Shown piece after piece: positions 14,162-22,872 of a stretch of 31,231 nt of DNA. Both the position numbers and the translations under genes were made by a program. A model generated the notes under the pieces. It did no database searches. It was not told where the DNA came from and saw nothing but the letters and a program-made list of their open reading frames with translations. The stretch lies in contig DAOVUW010000003.1 in the NCBI GenBank assembly GCA_030632385.1, forward strand, positions 1 to 31,231, in the 5' to 3' direction. Position 1 is the stretch's first letter; each line of letters begins with the position of its first letter. Origin of the DNA: Candidatus Nanohalarchaeota archaeon. GTDB lineage: Archaea > EX4484-52.

Positions 14162-14956
14162 ATGATACCCTTAGATTTATCTGGTTTAAATCTTCATTTT
14201 GATAAAGAAAAAAAGAAAATAATTCTTATTGATGAAAATAAAGAAACACAATATGAACCTCTTTTTAGAAAATTAAAGGATGTGCGAGCCCTGTTTTGCG
14301 GTTCCACAATAACGCAAAGTCCAGAAACAATCATATATTCTATGTTTAGAGGCATATGCAAAAAAAAGCATGAAAAAACAATAAAAGAAAATAAATTAAG
14401 GTATGATATCACTATAATTGAGCCGGCAATATTCGGAGAAGAATATGTCAAAACAGCAGGGCATTATCATCCAATTGCAAAGGACGGACTTTCCTACCCG
14501 GAAGTTTATGAAGTCATTAAGGGAGAAGGTTTATTTTTTCTTCAAAAAAAAGAAGAGTTTGCAGGAAACAAAAAACTCAAAAGCGTGTTTGTTTTAGGAA
14601 AAGAAGGAGACCTGATATTTATCCCTCCAAATTACGGACATATTACAATCAATACATCAAATGAATTTTTATACATGGCAAACTGGGTTTCTTCTGCATT
14701 TGAATCTGAATACAAAGAAATAAAAGAGAGAAAAGGAGCTATATTTTATATTTTACAGAAAAATGGCGGTGGTTTTAAATTGGAAAAAAACGATAATTAT
14801 GCAGACTATAAAGCACAACCTGTTTTCGCATCACCAAAAAAGGCAAGCTTTTTTGGTTTTGAAGAAAAAACCCCAATGTATGAGTTCATTGAATCTCCTG
14901 AAAAATTAATGTTTTTAAATGACCCTACTGTTTGTCCTGATTTAGATTATGATTAA
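14162..14956 (+). CDS. pgi: Cupin-type glucose-6-phosphate isomerase
   Basis: A 264-residue member of the archaeal cupin phosphoglucose isomerase family, which interconverts glucose-6-phosphate and fructose-6-phosphate in a metal-dependent way. The metal ligands are visible: HYHP (H101, H103), YPEVYEV (E114 region) and IPPNYGHITIN (H160). The last matches the P-x-[YF]-x-H-x-x-I-N signature. It is longer than the roughly 190-residue Thermococcales enzymes, with extra N- and C-terminal segments. It starts 26 bp after a TATA box, and its 3' end overlaps the next gene by 8 bp. Its operon partners are a glycosyltransferase and a UbiA-family enzyme, so it may serve sugar supply for glycan synthesis as well as central metabolism. 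Confidence 0.85.
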   Translation: MIPLDLSGLNLHFDKEKKKIILIDENKETQYEPLFRKLKDVRALFCGSTITQSPETIIYSMFRGICKKKHEKTIKENKLRYDITIIEPAIFGEEYVKTAGHYHPIAKDGLSYPEVYEVIKGEGLFFLQKKEEFAGNKKLKSVFVLGKEGDLIFIPPNYGHITINTSNEFLYMANWVSSAFESEYKEIKERKGAIFYILQKNGGGFKLEKNDNYADYKAQPVFASPKKASFFGFEEKTPMYEFIESPEKLMFLNDPTVCPDLDYD

Positions 14957-16544
14957 AAAAACAAATAAAAAAGTCAAAAAAAGTCAAAAAAAGCTTGTTG
15001 AAGACAATGTTGTACAAGCATCAAAAATTGATAAATTTTTAAGCGACAAGCATAATGTTACATTGATTGGGATTTTACTACTCGGAGCGTATATCCGATT
15101 TAAATATCTATTTGTCAATCAAGCTCTTTGGATGGATGCCGCTGTTTATCTTACGAAAGCACAACAGCTTGCCTTTGATCTCCCTGAAATTGGCTGGACT
15201 AGTTGGGGGAGTTACAGACCGATGTTATTTCCTTATTTAGCTTCATTTTTATATAAATTAGGAGCAACAGAGACTACATTTCGTTTCATTGAATTTATAA
15301 TATCTTTTTCAACAATAATATTGGTTTATTTATTTGCAAAAAAATTATTCAACAAAAATATCGCCCTTGCTTCAGCAGCTTTATTTTCGTCTTTTTACCT
15401 GCATATATTTTTTACAGCAAGAATATTATTGGATGTTCCGGCAACATTTTTTGTCCTTCTTATTTATTATCTATTTTGGATTGGATATTTTGAAGAAAAA
15501 ACAAAATATCTTTATGCATCAGGAGTAGCATTGGGATTGGGCTATTTAACTTACAATACAGTGCTTTTTTCCGTCATTCCATTAGGTCTTATTGTTTTGA
15601 TTAAAGAAAAAACAAAGGCATTTACAAATATAAAAAATTACATTGCTGGATTATTTTTCTTATTGCCTCTTATTCCATACATGATTTACAACTATGTAAA
15701 ATATGGGAATCCTCTTGAGTGGTTTATTGCAGGTCAAAAAATTGCAGGAGGAGCATTCAGTGGATATGAAATAGGAATCATGCCTTTTGTAAATTATATT
15801 CCTTATTCATTTCTAAATATAGGAATCTTTATTTTATTCCTTTGCTCATTGATATATCTAGCTTTATATGTACATAAATTCCCTGAAAGAAATAATTACT
15901 TTTATCTGCTGTTTTCATCTACGACTTTATTTTTATCTATGATTGTTTTAATTAAGCATTTTGAACCGAGATATTTGATGCCCCTATATCCTTTCTTTTT
16001 TATCATACTTGCACTTGGAATTGAATACATAGGGAAAAATGTATTTGTCTACTCAAACAAAAATATAGGCAATAGTATTATGATAATTCTTGTCTGTCTT
16101 ACAATGTATTATCAATTTTCCTTTGCAGATGAGTTGATAAAATCAAAGCATGATTCCTTTAAAGAAATTGCTGAGGGAGGTTTATGGATAAAAGAGCACT
16201 CTGAAAAAGGAGATGTAATATTTGGAAAATCTGGAGTAATGGATGTATATTATTCAGAAAGAAGAAACATAGGTGTATCACATAACAAAACATTATTTGA
16301 AGAAAATCTCAAAATATATCGGCCCAAATATTTGACTCTATCTGTTTTTGAAGGAGAAAACCCAGGATGGATAATGGACTATCTACAAAAACACAATGAA
16401 AGCATAGTTCCTGTAAAATATTACACAACACAACAAGACGGACAGGAAGTGCCTATTTTAATAATATATGAATTCAAATATCCTATCAAATTAACTGAAC
16501 CATCTGACCTTCCTCCGCTTTTGGCAGATTTTAATAATATCTGA
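14949..16544 (+). CDS. GT-C (PMT/ArnT-like, GT39) membrane glycosyltransferase
   Basis: A 531-residue polytopic protein with a basic N-terminal tail, about ten to twelve hydrophobic segments (residues about 38-390) and a soluble C-terminal domain. The first loop contains LWMDAAVYLTKA, the place of the catalytic D-E/D-D motif of PMT/ArnT enzymes; here it is D-A. HFEPRYLMPLYPF near residue 340 is the usual loop of this superfamily. Such enzymes transfer a sugar from a polyprenyl-phosphate donor to protein or lipid on the outer face. It overlaps the isomerase gene by 8 bp. The last codons lie in a 31-bp direct repeat that moved the stop codon. Acceptor and sugar are unknown. Confidence 0.82.
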   Translation: MIKKTNKKVKKSQKKLVEDNVVQASKIDKFLSDKHNVTLIGILLLGAYIRFKYLFVNQALWMDAAVYLTKAQQLAFDLPEIGWTSWGSYRPMLFPYLASFLYKLGATETTFRFIEFIISFSTIILVYLFAKKLFNKNIALASAALFSSFYLHIFFTARILLDVPATFFVLLIYYLFWIGYFEEKTKYLYASGVALGLGYLTYNTVLFSVIPLGLIVLIKEKTKAFTNIKNYIAGLFFLLPLIPYMIYNYVKYGNPLEWFIAGQKIAGGAFSGYEIGIMPFVNYIPYSFLNIGIFILFLCSLIYLALYVHKFPERNNYFYLLFSSTTLFLSMIVLIKHFEPRYLMPLYPFFFIILALGIEYIGKNVFVYSNKNIGNSIMIILVCLTMYYQFSFADELIKSKHDSFKEIAEGGLWIKEHSEKGDVIFGKSGVMDVYYSERRNIGVSHNKTLFEENLKIYRPKYLTLSVFEGENPGWIMDYLQKHNESIVPVKYYTTQQDGQEVPILIIYEFKYPIKLTEPSDLPPLLADFNNI

Positions 16545-16559
16545 ATTCAAATATCCTAT
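16456..16559. repeat. 31-bp direct repeat at the end of the GT-C gene
   Basis: A 31-bp sequence ending TGAATTCAAATATCCTAT occurs at 16456-16486 and again at 16529-16559 with one difference, an offset of 73 bp. In the first copy it encodes the end segment YEFKYPI. In the second it is in another frame and supplies the TGA stop. Read in the first frame, the second copy would end YEFKYPIE then TAA, just before the next ATG. This fits a local duplication that altered the C-terminus. Confidence 0.75.
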
Positions 16560-16568
16560 TGAATAATT

Positions 16569-17432
16569 ATGAAATACTTACAGCTCTTGCGACCACATCA
16601 ATGGTATAAAAACCTGGTTATTTTTATCGGATTAGTGTTCAGCCAAAATCTGTTCAATATAGAATATCTGATTATAACTTCTATTGGTTTTATTGTACTT
16701 TGTTCTATTTCTGGCGCAAATTATATCATCAATGATATCGTTGATCTAGAAAAGGACAGAAAACATCCGGTAAAGAAAAAAAGACCCATTGCATCAGGAG
16801 AAATAAACAAAACCAATGCTGTTATTTTTGCTGTATTATTGATAATTTTTTCATTCTCTGTCTCTTTTTGGATTAATTTTAATTTTGGCTTGATTGTTTT
16901 GTCTTTGTTTTTGCTTACGCAAACATACTCTTTTTTTTTGAAAAAAGTTTGTTTCTTAGATGTACTGTTGATAAGCATGAATTTTGTATTACGAGCAGTT
17001 GCCGGTGCAATTATTATAAGCGTTAGAGTATCACCATGGCTTATTATGTCTTGTTTTTTTGTCGCTCTGTTTTTGGCGCTCGGAAAAAGAAAAGCCGAAC
17101 TTAATCTCAGAATAAATAGTTCAGCGCAAACAAGAGAATCTCTCAGAATTTATACAAAAGAAATAATAGATACACTAATTTTCATACCTCTTGTAATGGT
17201 TTTGGTCTGTTACACAATGTATTGCATTTTTGTATTTCCTGTAACCCAAATATTGCGGGATTATTTTTTGTTTTTAACACTACCTATAATAACTTTTGCA
17301 ATATTTCGCTATGTTTATCTTTCTAATAAAGGTCAGCTTGCCGAAACGCCGGATAAAATTTTGCAGGACAAACAAATGCTTTTTGCAATGATCTTGTGGG
17401 TGATGATTACGGTTTTGTTTTTGTATGTTTAA
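16569..17432 (+). CDS. UbiA-family decaprenyl-phosphate phosphoribosyltransferase-like enzyme
   Basis: A 287-residue UbiA superfamily membrane prenyltransferase. RPHQWYKN (8-15), NDIVDLEKD (55-63, the metal-binding NDxxDxxxD), LDVLLISMNFVLRAVAGA (about 135-152) and LALGKRKAEL (about 174-183) are the pattern of the DPPR synthase branch, which moves phosphoribose from PRPP to decaprenyl phosphate in mycobacteria. About nine membrane helices are expected. It lies 24 bp after the GT-C gene, which fits a polyprenyl-phosphate sugar donor for that transferase. DprE-type epimerase partners are not in this window, so the final sugar is unknown. Another polyprenyl-phosphate glycosylation is possible. 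Confidence 0.82.
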   Translation: MKYLQLLRPHQWYKNLVIFIGLVFSQNLFNIEYLIITSIGFIVLCSISGANYIINDIVDLEKDRKHPVKKKRPIASGEINKTNAVIFAVLLIIFSFSVSFWINFNFGLIVLSLFLLTQTYSFFLKKVCFLDVLLISMNFVLRAVAGAIIISVRVSPWLIMSCFFVALFLALGKRKAELNLRINSSAQTRESLRIYTKEIIDTLIFIPLVMVLVCYTMYCIFVFPVTQILRDYFLFLTLPIITFAIFRYVYLSNKGQLAETPDKILQDKQMLFAMILWVMITVLFLYV

Positions 17433-17460
17433 TGAAATTATTTTTGACAAAAATAGAGAA

Positions 17461-17470
17461 ATATTTATAA
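17461..17470 (+). promoter_or_regulatory. TATA box for GIY-YIG gene
   Basis: ATATTTATAA is centred about 28 bp before ATG 17494, giving a leaderless start. It separates this gene from the surface-sugar operon. Confidence 0.5.
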
Positions 17471-17493
17471 TATATTAAATAAGAATAAATAAT

Positions 17494-18339
17494 ATGAGAG
17501 GAAGAACAATTTCAATTTACATTCCAGATGCAAATCCAAGAAGTATAAAAATTTGCGATACTAAAGATGGCATCGTTAAAGCCCTTTTTATCCCTAGAAA
17601 CAAATTAGCAGATGCAACCAAAAGAAAAGAATTACAAGATCCAGGAATCTATTTTTTGATAGGAGAACCAAATGAAGTTGGAAAACCAAGAGTTTATATT
17701 GGAGAAGCAGAAGTTTTACTAACAAGAATAAAACAACATAATACATCAAAAGATTTTTGGAATTCTATAATTTGTTTTGTTTCTGAAAAACAAAATATAA
17801 ATAAAGCTCATATCAAATATTTAGAAAATTATTCTTGTTCGCAGGCAAAAAAAGTCAACAAATGTGAATTAGAAAACAATACTATTCCAACACAATCAAG
17901 TTTAACTGAACAAGATGAAGATTTTGTAATGTGTTTTTTTGATGATTTAAAACTTCTTATTGCGACTCTAGGATTCCCTATTTTTGAAGAATCCAAAAAA
18001 GATCAATCAAAAATAGTTATTTGTAAAGGAAAAGATGCATATGCTACTGGAGAATATGGCGAAGATGGACTTGTTGTTTTTAAGGGTTCAAAAACTAATT
18101 TAAAAGAATCTAAAACTGCTGGTTCTTGGGTTATAAATATGCGGAAAAACTTAATTGAAAAAGGAATTTTAAAGGAGGAAAATTCGGTTTTAGTTTTTAC
18201 TGAAGATTATTCATTTAATTCACCCAGTGCATCTGCTGCTGTAATTCTTGCAAGAAGAGCCAATGGATGGATTGAATGGAAGGATAAAGAGGGCAAAACA
18301 ATAGATGAAAAAATTAGAAAAAATAGTTCTTTTTCTTAA
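17494..18339 (+). CDS. GIY-YIG nuclease-like protein with DUF4357 domain
   Basis: A 281-residue protein with two domains. The GIY-YIG part covers about residues 50-120: PGIYFLIG, then RVYIGEAEVLLTRIKQH with the catalytic-type Arg, and HIKYLENY with a Glu in the metal-binding position. The C-terminal part (about 180-270) matches DUF4357: a LVVFKGSK strand, a helix rich in polar residues, FNSPSASAAVILARRANGW and EWKDKEGKTIDE. The combination is common in bacteria and viruses as stand-alone genes. Substrate and role are unknown; DNA repair, restriction or mobile-element origin are options. It stands alone with its own promoter, and base composition looks like its neighbours. Confidence 0.82.
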   Translation: MRGRTISIYIPDANPRSIKICDTKDGIVKALFIPRNKLADATKRKELQDPGIYFLIGEPNEVGKPRVYIGEAEVLLTRIKQHNTSKDFWNSIICFVSEKQNINKAHIKYLENYSCSQAKKVNKCELENNTIPTQSSLTEQDEDFVMCFFDDLKLLIATLGFPIFEESKKDQSKIVICKGKDAYATGEYGEDGLVVFKGSKTNLKESKTAGSWVINMRKNLIEKGILKEENSVLVFTEDYSFNSPSASAAVILARRANGWIEWKDKEGKTIDEKIRKNSSFS

Positions 18340-18360
18340 TACATAGTGAAAAAACTAATT

Positions 18361-18999
18361 ATGGATAAAGATCAATTAATTCAGGGCTGGATCAAAAGAA
18401 AAATCATAACAGACAAAAAAATAATTTCTGCATTCCAAGAATTGAACAGGGAAAATTTTATACTCGAAGAATATAAAGACCAGGCATATGCAGACTATCC
18501 GCTTCCGATTTTAGCAGGACAGACAATCTCTCAGCCGACAACTATTGCAATTATGACATCCCTGCTTGAACCAAAAGAAAAAAACAAGATACTTGAAATC
18601 GGAACCGGTTCTGGATATCAGGCAGCAATTTTGGGCAAAATTGTCGGCAGTGGTGGAAAAATCATCAGCATTGAGATTATTGAAGAACTTGCAGAATTCG
18701 CCAAAGCAAATCTCAAAAAAGAAAATATAACAAATGTAGAAATTATTCATGGTGATGGTTCTGTTGGATATGAAAAACAATCTCCGTATGATAGAATCAT
18801 AATAACTGCGGCAACTCCAAAAATCACAGATGAATTGATAGGACAATTAAAAGACTATGGGCTATTGGTTGCTCCTGTGGGTTATGATATTCATTCTCTT
18901 GTAATGACAAAAATAATCAAGCAAAAAAACACAATAACAAAACATGAATTTGGAAGTTTTTCTTTTGTGCCTTTGAGAGGAATAAAAGGATTTGAGTAG
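18361..18999 (+). CDS. pcm: Protein-L-isoaspartate O-methyltransferase
   Basis: A 212-residue SAM-dependent methyltransferase that repairs isoaspartyl damage in proteins. The SAM-binding motif is LEIGTGSGYQAA. AGQTISQPTTIAIM upstream is the substrate-loop signature of PIMT, and YDRIIITAATPKI is motif II. The N-terminus MDKDQLIQGWIKRKII matches the usual start of the family, so ATG 18361 is preferred over the in-frame GTG at 18346, which lies 6 bp after the GIY-YIG stop. Length is normal. Confidence 0.93.
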   Translation: MDKDQLIQGWIKRKIITDKKIISAFQELNRENFILEEYKDQAYADYPLPILAGQTISQPTTIAIMTSLLEPKEKNKILEIGTGSGYQAAILGKIVGSGGKIISIEIIEELAEFAKANLKKENITNVEIIHGDGSVGYEKQSPYDRIIITAATPKITDELIGQLKDYGLLVAPVGYDIHSLVMTKIIKQKNTITKHEFGSFSFVPLRGIKGFE

Positions 19000-19012
19000 T
19001 AATTATATTTAT

Positions 19013-19888
19013 TCAAACCCTCAGTTTTTTTAAAAAACTAATTCTTTTTTCCAGATTTGGATGCGTTGAAAATAATTCTATTGCTCCTTTTGTATCTATA
19101 TACATAGAAGACATTGAAGGATTCATATATTTTTTTGCATCGGGCAGACTTACGCTTTGGTGTATCTTTTCCAGTGCGCTAATCAAATAACCCGAAGAGT
19201 GCATTGTTCTTGCACTGAATTCATCTGCTCCATATTCTCTCAATCTGCTTAAATACAACACAGGAAGATTAAATATAAAATAGATTATTTGCGAAACAAA
19301 ATTAGCCATCATCCATTGCATGATACCACTACCAAATGAATTATTGTCGTTATCTCCACTATTCAGAACCAAAGCAAATGCAATGTAACTAACAACCATA
19401 GGAAGAAGTGATGCAATAGTTATTACAGTCATATCTCTGTTTTTAATATGGCCCAATTCATGATTGATTATTGCATTTAATTCATCTTTGCTCAAGTTGC
19501 CGTCTATGTTTTTTTGCATAAGTCCTTTTGTAAGCACAACTCTTGCAGTTGATTGATTCCTTCCGTAAGTGTATGCATTCATAACAGGGCTTGGGTCTAA
19601 TCCAACTCTTACAGGAGGCAGACCTGCTTTTTTTGCTTCTTCATTTACCTGCATATACAATGCATCATTCTTATCTGCAAATTGTATTTTATTGAAACGA
19701 TCAAGCATCCACGGAGATACAAAATATTGCCCAATTACAAGAATCACTCCGATAATTGCATAAAACCATAAACTTACTGAAGATTGGAAATAAAACATTC
19801 CGACCAAACTTATGATTGCGTAAAACAACAGGAATATGAATCCTATTGTAATATAATTGGTATATTTTAATTTAGTTGATGTGACCAT
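19013..19888 (-). CDS. htpX: HtpX-like M48 zinc metalloprotease
   Basis: A 291-residue membrane-integrated protease involved in quality control of membrane proteins. HELGH (143-147) is the zinc-binding helix, and REYGADEFSA (about residue 215) supplies the third ligand Glu. Two hydrophobic helices lie at the N-terminus (about 14-60) and two more after the active site (about 155-205), the usual layout. A TATA-like ATGTTTAAAA on the minus strand side (about 19908-19917) lies 25 bp before the ATG. It is convergent with pcm, 13 bp apart. Confidence 0.95.
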   Translation of the reverse strand: MVTSTKLKYTNYITIGFIFLLFYAIISLVGMFYFQSSVSLWFYAIIGVILVIGQYFVSPWMLDRFNKIQFADKNDALYMQVNEEAKKAGLPPVRVGLDPSPVMNAYTYGRNQSTARVVLTKGLMQKNIDGNLSKDELNAIINHELGHIKNRDMTVITIASLLPMVVSYIAFALVLNSGDNDNNSFGSGIMQWMMANFVSQIIYFIFNLPVLYLSRLREYGADEFSARTMHSSGYLISALEKIHQSVSLPDAKKYMNPSMSSMYIDTKGAIELFSTHPNLEKRISFLKKLRV

Positions 19889-19959
19889 AAAATAATATAG
19901 ATTTAATGTTTAAAAAAGTAACTCATTTGCTTGTTTTGTTAATTAACAGATTATATGAA

Positions 19960-20084
19960 ATTCAAAAAAGATTTTATTCTAAAAACCTAACTGTGATATG
20001 CTTTTTCAAATAGATAATGTTGAAACAGGTGAAGTGCCAAAATATTGTCATTGATATATTAGTGATTGAAAATCTTTTTTGAAT
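19960..20084. repeat. Perfect 16-bp inverted repeat with 93-bp spacer
   Basis: ATTCAAAAAAGATTTT (19960-19975) and AAAATCTTTTTTGAAT (20069-20084) are exact reverse complements, in the 317-bp gap between htpX and the membrane protein gene. The spacer has no open frame of note. It could be a small MITE-like element, a structured RNA with a long basal stem, or a regulatory site. The rest of the gap (to 20205) shows nothing else I can support. Confidence 0.7.
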
Positions 20085-20205
20085 CTATTTTTTGACAGTG
20101 AAAAAGAATATTGGGTGTGTGCTGTGAGATCTCTTGAATTCAACAAATCTTTATCCCTCCTTCATATGCCTTCAGACAGCAAAAAATATATCTCCATTAC
20201 AGCAT

Positions 20206-21576
20206 TTATATTTTTCCCTGTGAAATAAATCTGTAGACTTCTTTTTTCTTATCAAACAAATATCTCTCTATTGGTATTTTTGAAGGAATAGAATATGTTC
20301 TGTTTCTTATAATCACTTCAATTAAATTCAGATTTTGCGATTCCTGCGTTTTGTATTTAATCGCATATTTTTTTTTAAATGCAATGATTTCTTTGTCAAA
20401 AGACAAATCTTTTTTTTCTATTTCGGATTTTATATCTGGATTTTTTTCCATAACTAAATTTGGATTTAGTTTAGTTGATTTTTCCTGCTGTATATCTGGC
20501 AGAAAGGAGTATATTTCTTCCTGTATTTTAAAAAAGTCCTTGTTGAATGAAGCTTCTTTTTTGTTCAATTCGTCATTTATATAAATTAAGTTTCTCTTCA
20601 TTTTATCTATCTCTTCTCCTGTCAGTCGAACATTTCTTTTTAGAGAAGTTGAATTTATCAGATCAATATTGTCCATTAAAATAAAATTAAGTGCTTTTTG
20701 ATTCAAAAGCAGTTCTTTTTTGTTATTGAGCAATTGTTTGTGTATCATTAATGGATTCAAAAGAGTCTTCATTGATTGGATAATTTTATATGCAGATATT
20801 TTGGTCTCTTCTTTTTTATGAAAAATAAACTCAAAAGAAAGAATATATTCTACTTTTTTGTAAAACAAAGACCCTTCTTTTCCTGCTTCTTTATCCTGCT
20901 GGTATTGTTTTATTCCTTTCGTAAAATACATCATACCTAAAATCGTACCGCTCATCAAAAACAAAGTCATATTAAATGACACGCCCCCGGATAAAATTGC
21001 AGAGATAAGCATATTGAGCGGAGGTCCAATCAATGCAGTATATATCAGTTCAGCAGGAATCACCATCACATCATAGGGCAACCCCGCAATAAAACCTGCA
21101 AAACCGCCCGGTTCAATAAAAGGACCAAGCGCAAGATATATAATCCAGTCAACAATCGTAAAGACAATAAATACAGGCAAAAAGCTTCCGTCGAAATAAG
21201 CATAAGCCCACGGAACAGAAAAAGCGGAAAAAAAGCGCGCAATACTGTGTCTAATCACATAAGGAAACCATTCTTGTGGTGCAAAAAGTTTTGGAATTAA
21301 AATACCACAGAATCCGAAAACTCCGGCAAATAATGGATTGACACTGACAGCAATTGTAATAATCAATACATCGAAAATCTCCATTGGGTGGGCAAAAAAA
21401 GCGATCATTCCCGGAACTCTGCTCCACAAACCCATTAAAAAAAACAAAATCAAGACAGATATTGTCTTGTTAAAAGGAATAAATAAAGTACTTAAAATAA
21501 AAAGAAGAAAACTGAAATAATACAACAATTTCCATCTTACAATTTTTCCTTCAAATAATCCTTCAAACCACTGCAT
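20206..21576 (-). CDS. Polytopic membrane protein with C-terminal cytoplasmic domain, unknown
   Basis: A 456-residue protein that I do not recognise. Residues about 14-215 contain about seven hydrophobic segments rich in Phe, Ile and Pro, with motifs such as GPFIEPGGFAGFIAGLPYDV and LIGPPLNMLISAILSGG. This gives a small transporter-like or ECF/MreD-like impression without a firm family match. Residues about 230-456 are hydrophilic, Lys/Glu-rich and partly coiled-coil. A TATA box (ATATATAAATAG on the minus strand, about 21598-21609) lies about 27 bp before the ATG, so it is transcribed separately from dnaG although its promoter abuts the dnaG stop. Confidence 0.6.
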   Translation of the reverse strand: MQWFEGLFEGKIVRWKLLYYFSFLLFILSTLFIPFNKTISVLILFFLMGLWSRVPGMIAFFAHPMEIFDVLIITIAVSVNPLFAGVFGFCGILIPKLFAPQEWFPYVIRHSIARFFSAFSVPWAYAYFDGSFLPVFIVFTIVDWIIYLALGPFIEPGGFAGFIAGLPYDVMVIPAELIYTALIGPPLNMLISAILSGGVSFNMTLFLMSGTILGMMYFTKGIKQYQQDKEAGKEGSLFYKKVEYILSFEFIFHKKEETKISAYKIIQSMKTLLNPLMIHKQLLNNKKELLLNQKALNFILMDNIDLINSTSLKRNVRLTGEEIDKMKRNLIYINDELNKKEASFNKDFFKIQEEIYSFLPDIQQEKSTKLNPNLVMEKNPDIKSEIEKKDLSFDKEIIAFKKKYAIKYKTQESQNLNLIEVIIRNRTYSIPSKIPIERYLFDKKKEVYRFISQGKI

Positions 21577-21610
21577 AAGAGTTTATGTGTGTTTAGCTAT
21601 TTATATATTT

Positions 21611-22837
21611 CTATAATGACACAATGTGTATTTTCGATGAAGTCAAACTTGTTTTTTCTGTGCATGCAATATGTTTTATTGTTGTTTGCTCTGCTGTTTT
21701 TAAAATTTCAAAATCAAGTTCTCCGTCAAGAACAATTACTGTAGGATTTTCTATCTTTGAAATCACATTTTTTAATTCTTTTATGGGCACTCTTCCTGCA
21801 AATTTATTGTCTTCATGAAAAAGTGCAGCTGCTTTTGTGCCTATGATTTTATTCAACTGTTCTTTTAGGAAATCTTTTGTATTTTCATCAATTTGTTTTG
21901 GAATTGGATTAGGAGTGAATTCATTGCGTTTGGTGTTGTTTACAGGAACCGGTTTTTTTTTGAATCCAAAAAATGTTTTTGTGCTGCTTTTTTTTTCAAC
22001 ATGAGGTTTTGAAGTTTCATTCTTCTCAACATAAGAAGCAGTCAGTACTTTGTCTCTTAAACATTTAAAAATTTCTTTTTTTGTGAGTTCCTCTACTTCC
22101 TTTCCTTCCGGAGCTTTAGTGATATAATCAATATCTGCGATTTGTTTTAATTCTTTTATGATTATAGATCCACCTCTATCTCCATCAACAAAAACAGTCA
22201 CTTCTTTTTTCTTGCAAAGTGTAGGTATTTCTTTTGAAATAGCTGTACCGCCCACAGCTATTGCATTTTTTACACCATGCCTCAGTAAATTCAATACATC
22301 TGCCCTTCCTTCGCATAAAATAATTGCATCTGATGTTTTTACTTCAGGTCCTGCAGGCATTCCATAAACTTCCTTTATTTCCATTATTCTTACAGAATGC
22401 ATCAATTCCTCACTCAAAGTAGATGTGTCTGGTAATTTAGACATTGTTCTGGACAGCAAACCTTTTGCTCTGTCAATTATCTGTTTTCTTTTACTTTCCC
22501 TTAAATCTTCCACACTTTCTATCTTGACAGATACATTACATGGACCTATCCTTTCAACTGTCTCCAATGAAGCAGCTATTAAAACTGTTTCTGCAATATC
22601 AAGACTTGAAGGAAGAAGAACTTTACCTGTTGTTTTTCCGTTTTGCGTATTTATAGATACTTCTATTCGTCCTATTTTCCCGCATTTTTGCAACTCTCTT
22701 AAATCCAGATCCTGTCCTAAAAGACCTTCTGTTTGTCCGAATAAAGCGCCGATAACATCATGTTTTTCAACAATTCCGTCAACCATAAAATTTCCGTTTA
22801 TTACATATTTTGCTATAGTTTGAGCTAATTTAGCCAT
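21611..22837 (-). CDS. dnaG: Archaeal DnaG primase-like TOPRIM protein
   Basis: A 408-residue archaeal DnaG, found with the exosome as an RNA-binding subunit and with reported primase activity. The TOPRIM domain holds EGRAD (176-180) and VDGDRGG (217-223), the catalytic-type acidic residues. The N-terminal part with FGQTEGLLG and the IGRIEV strand is characteristic of the archaeal family. The C-terminal region (about 280-408) includes a variable linker and the LDGELDFEIL segment. It probably shares an operon with the DUF167 gene upstream (stop 35 bp away). Confidence 0.95.
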   Translation of the reverse strand: MAKLAQTIAKYVINGNFMVDGIVEKHDVIGALFGQTEGLLGQDLDLRELQKCGKIGRIEVSINTQNGKTTGKVLLPSSLDIAETVLIAASLETVERIGPCNVSVKIESVEDLRESKRKQIIDRAKGLLSRTMSKLPDTSTLSEELMHSVRIMEIKEVYGMPAGPEVKTSDAIILCEGRADVLNLLRHGVKNAIAVGGTAISKEIPTLCKKKEVTVFVDGDRGGSIIIKELKQIADIDYITKAPEGKEVEELTKKEIFKCLRDKVLTASYVEKNETSKPHVEKKSSTKTFFGFKKKPVPVNNTKRNEFTPNPIPKQIDENTKDFLKEQLNKIIGTKAAALFHEDNKFAGRVPIKELKNVISKIENPTVIVLDGELDFEILKTAEQTTIKHIACTEKTSLTSSKIHIVSL

Positions 22838-22872
22838 TTAATCACCATTATTTTTTTATTTTTAAGAAAAAG

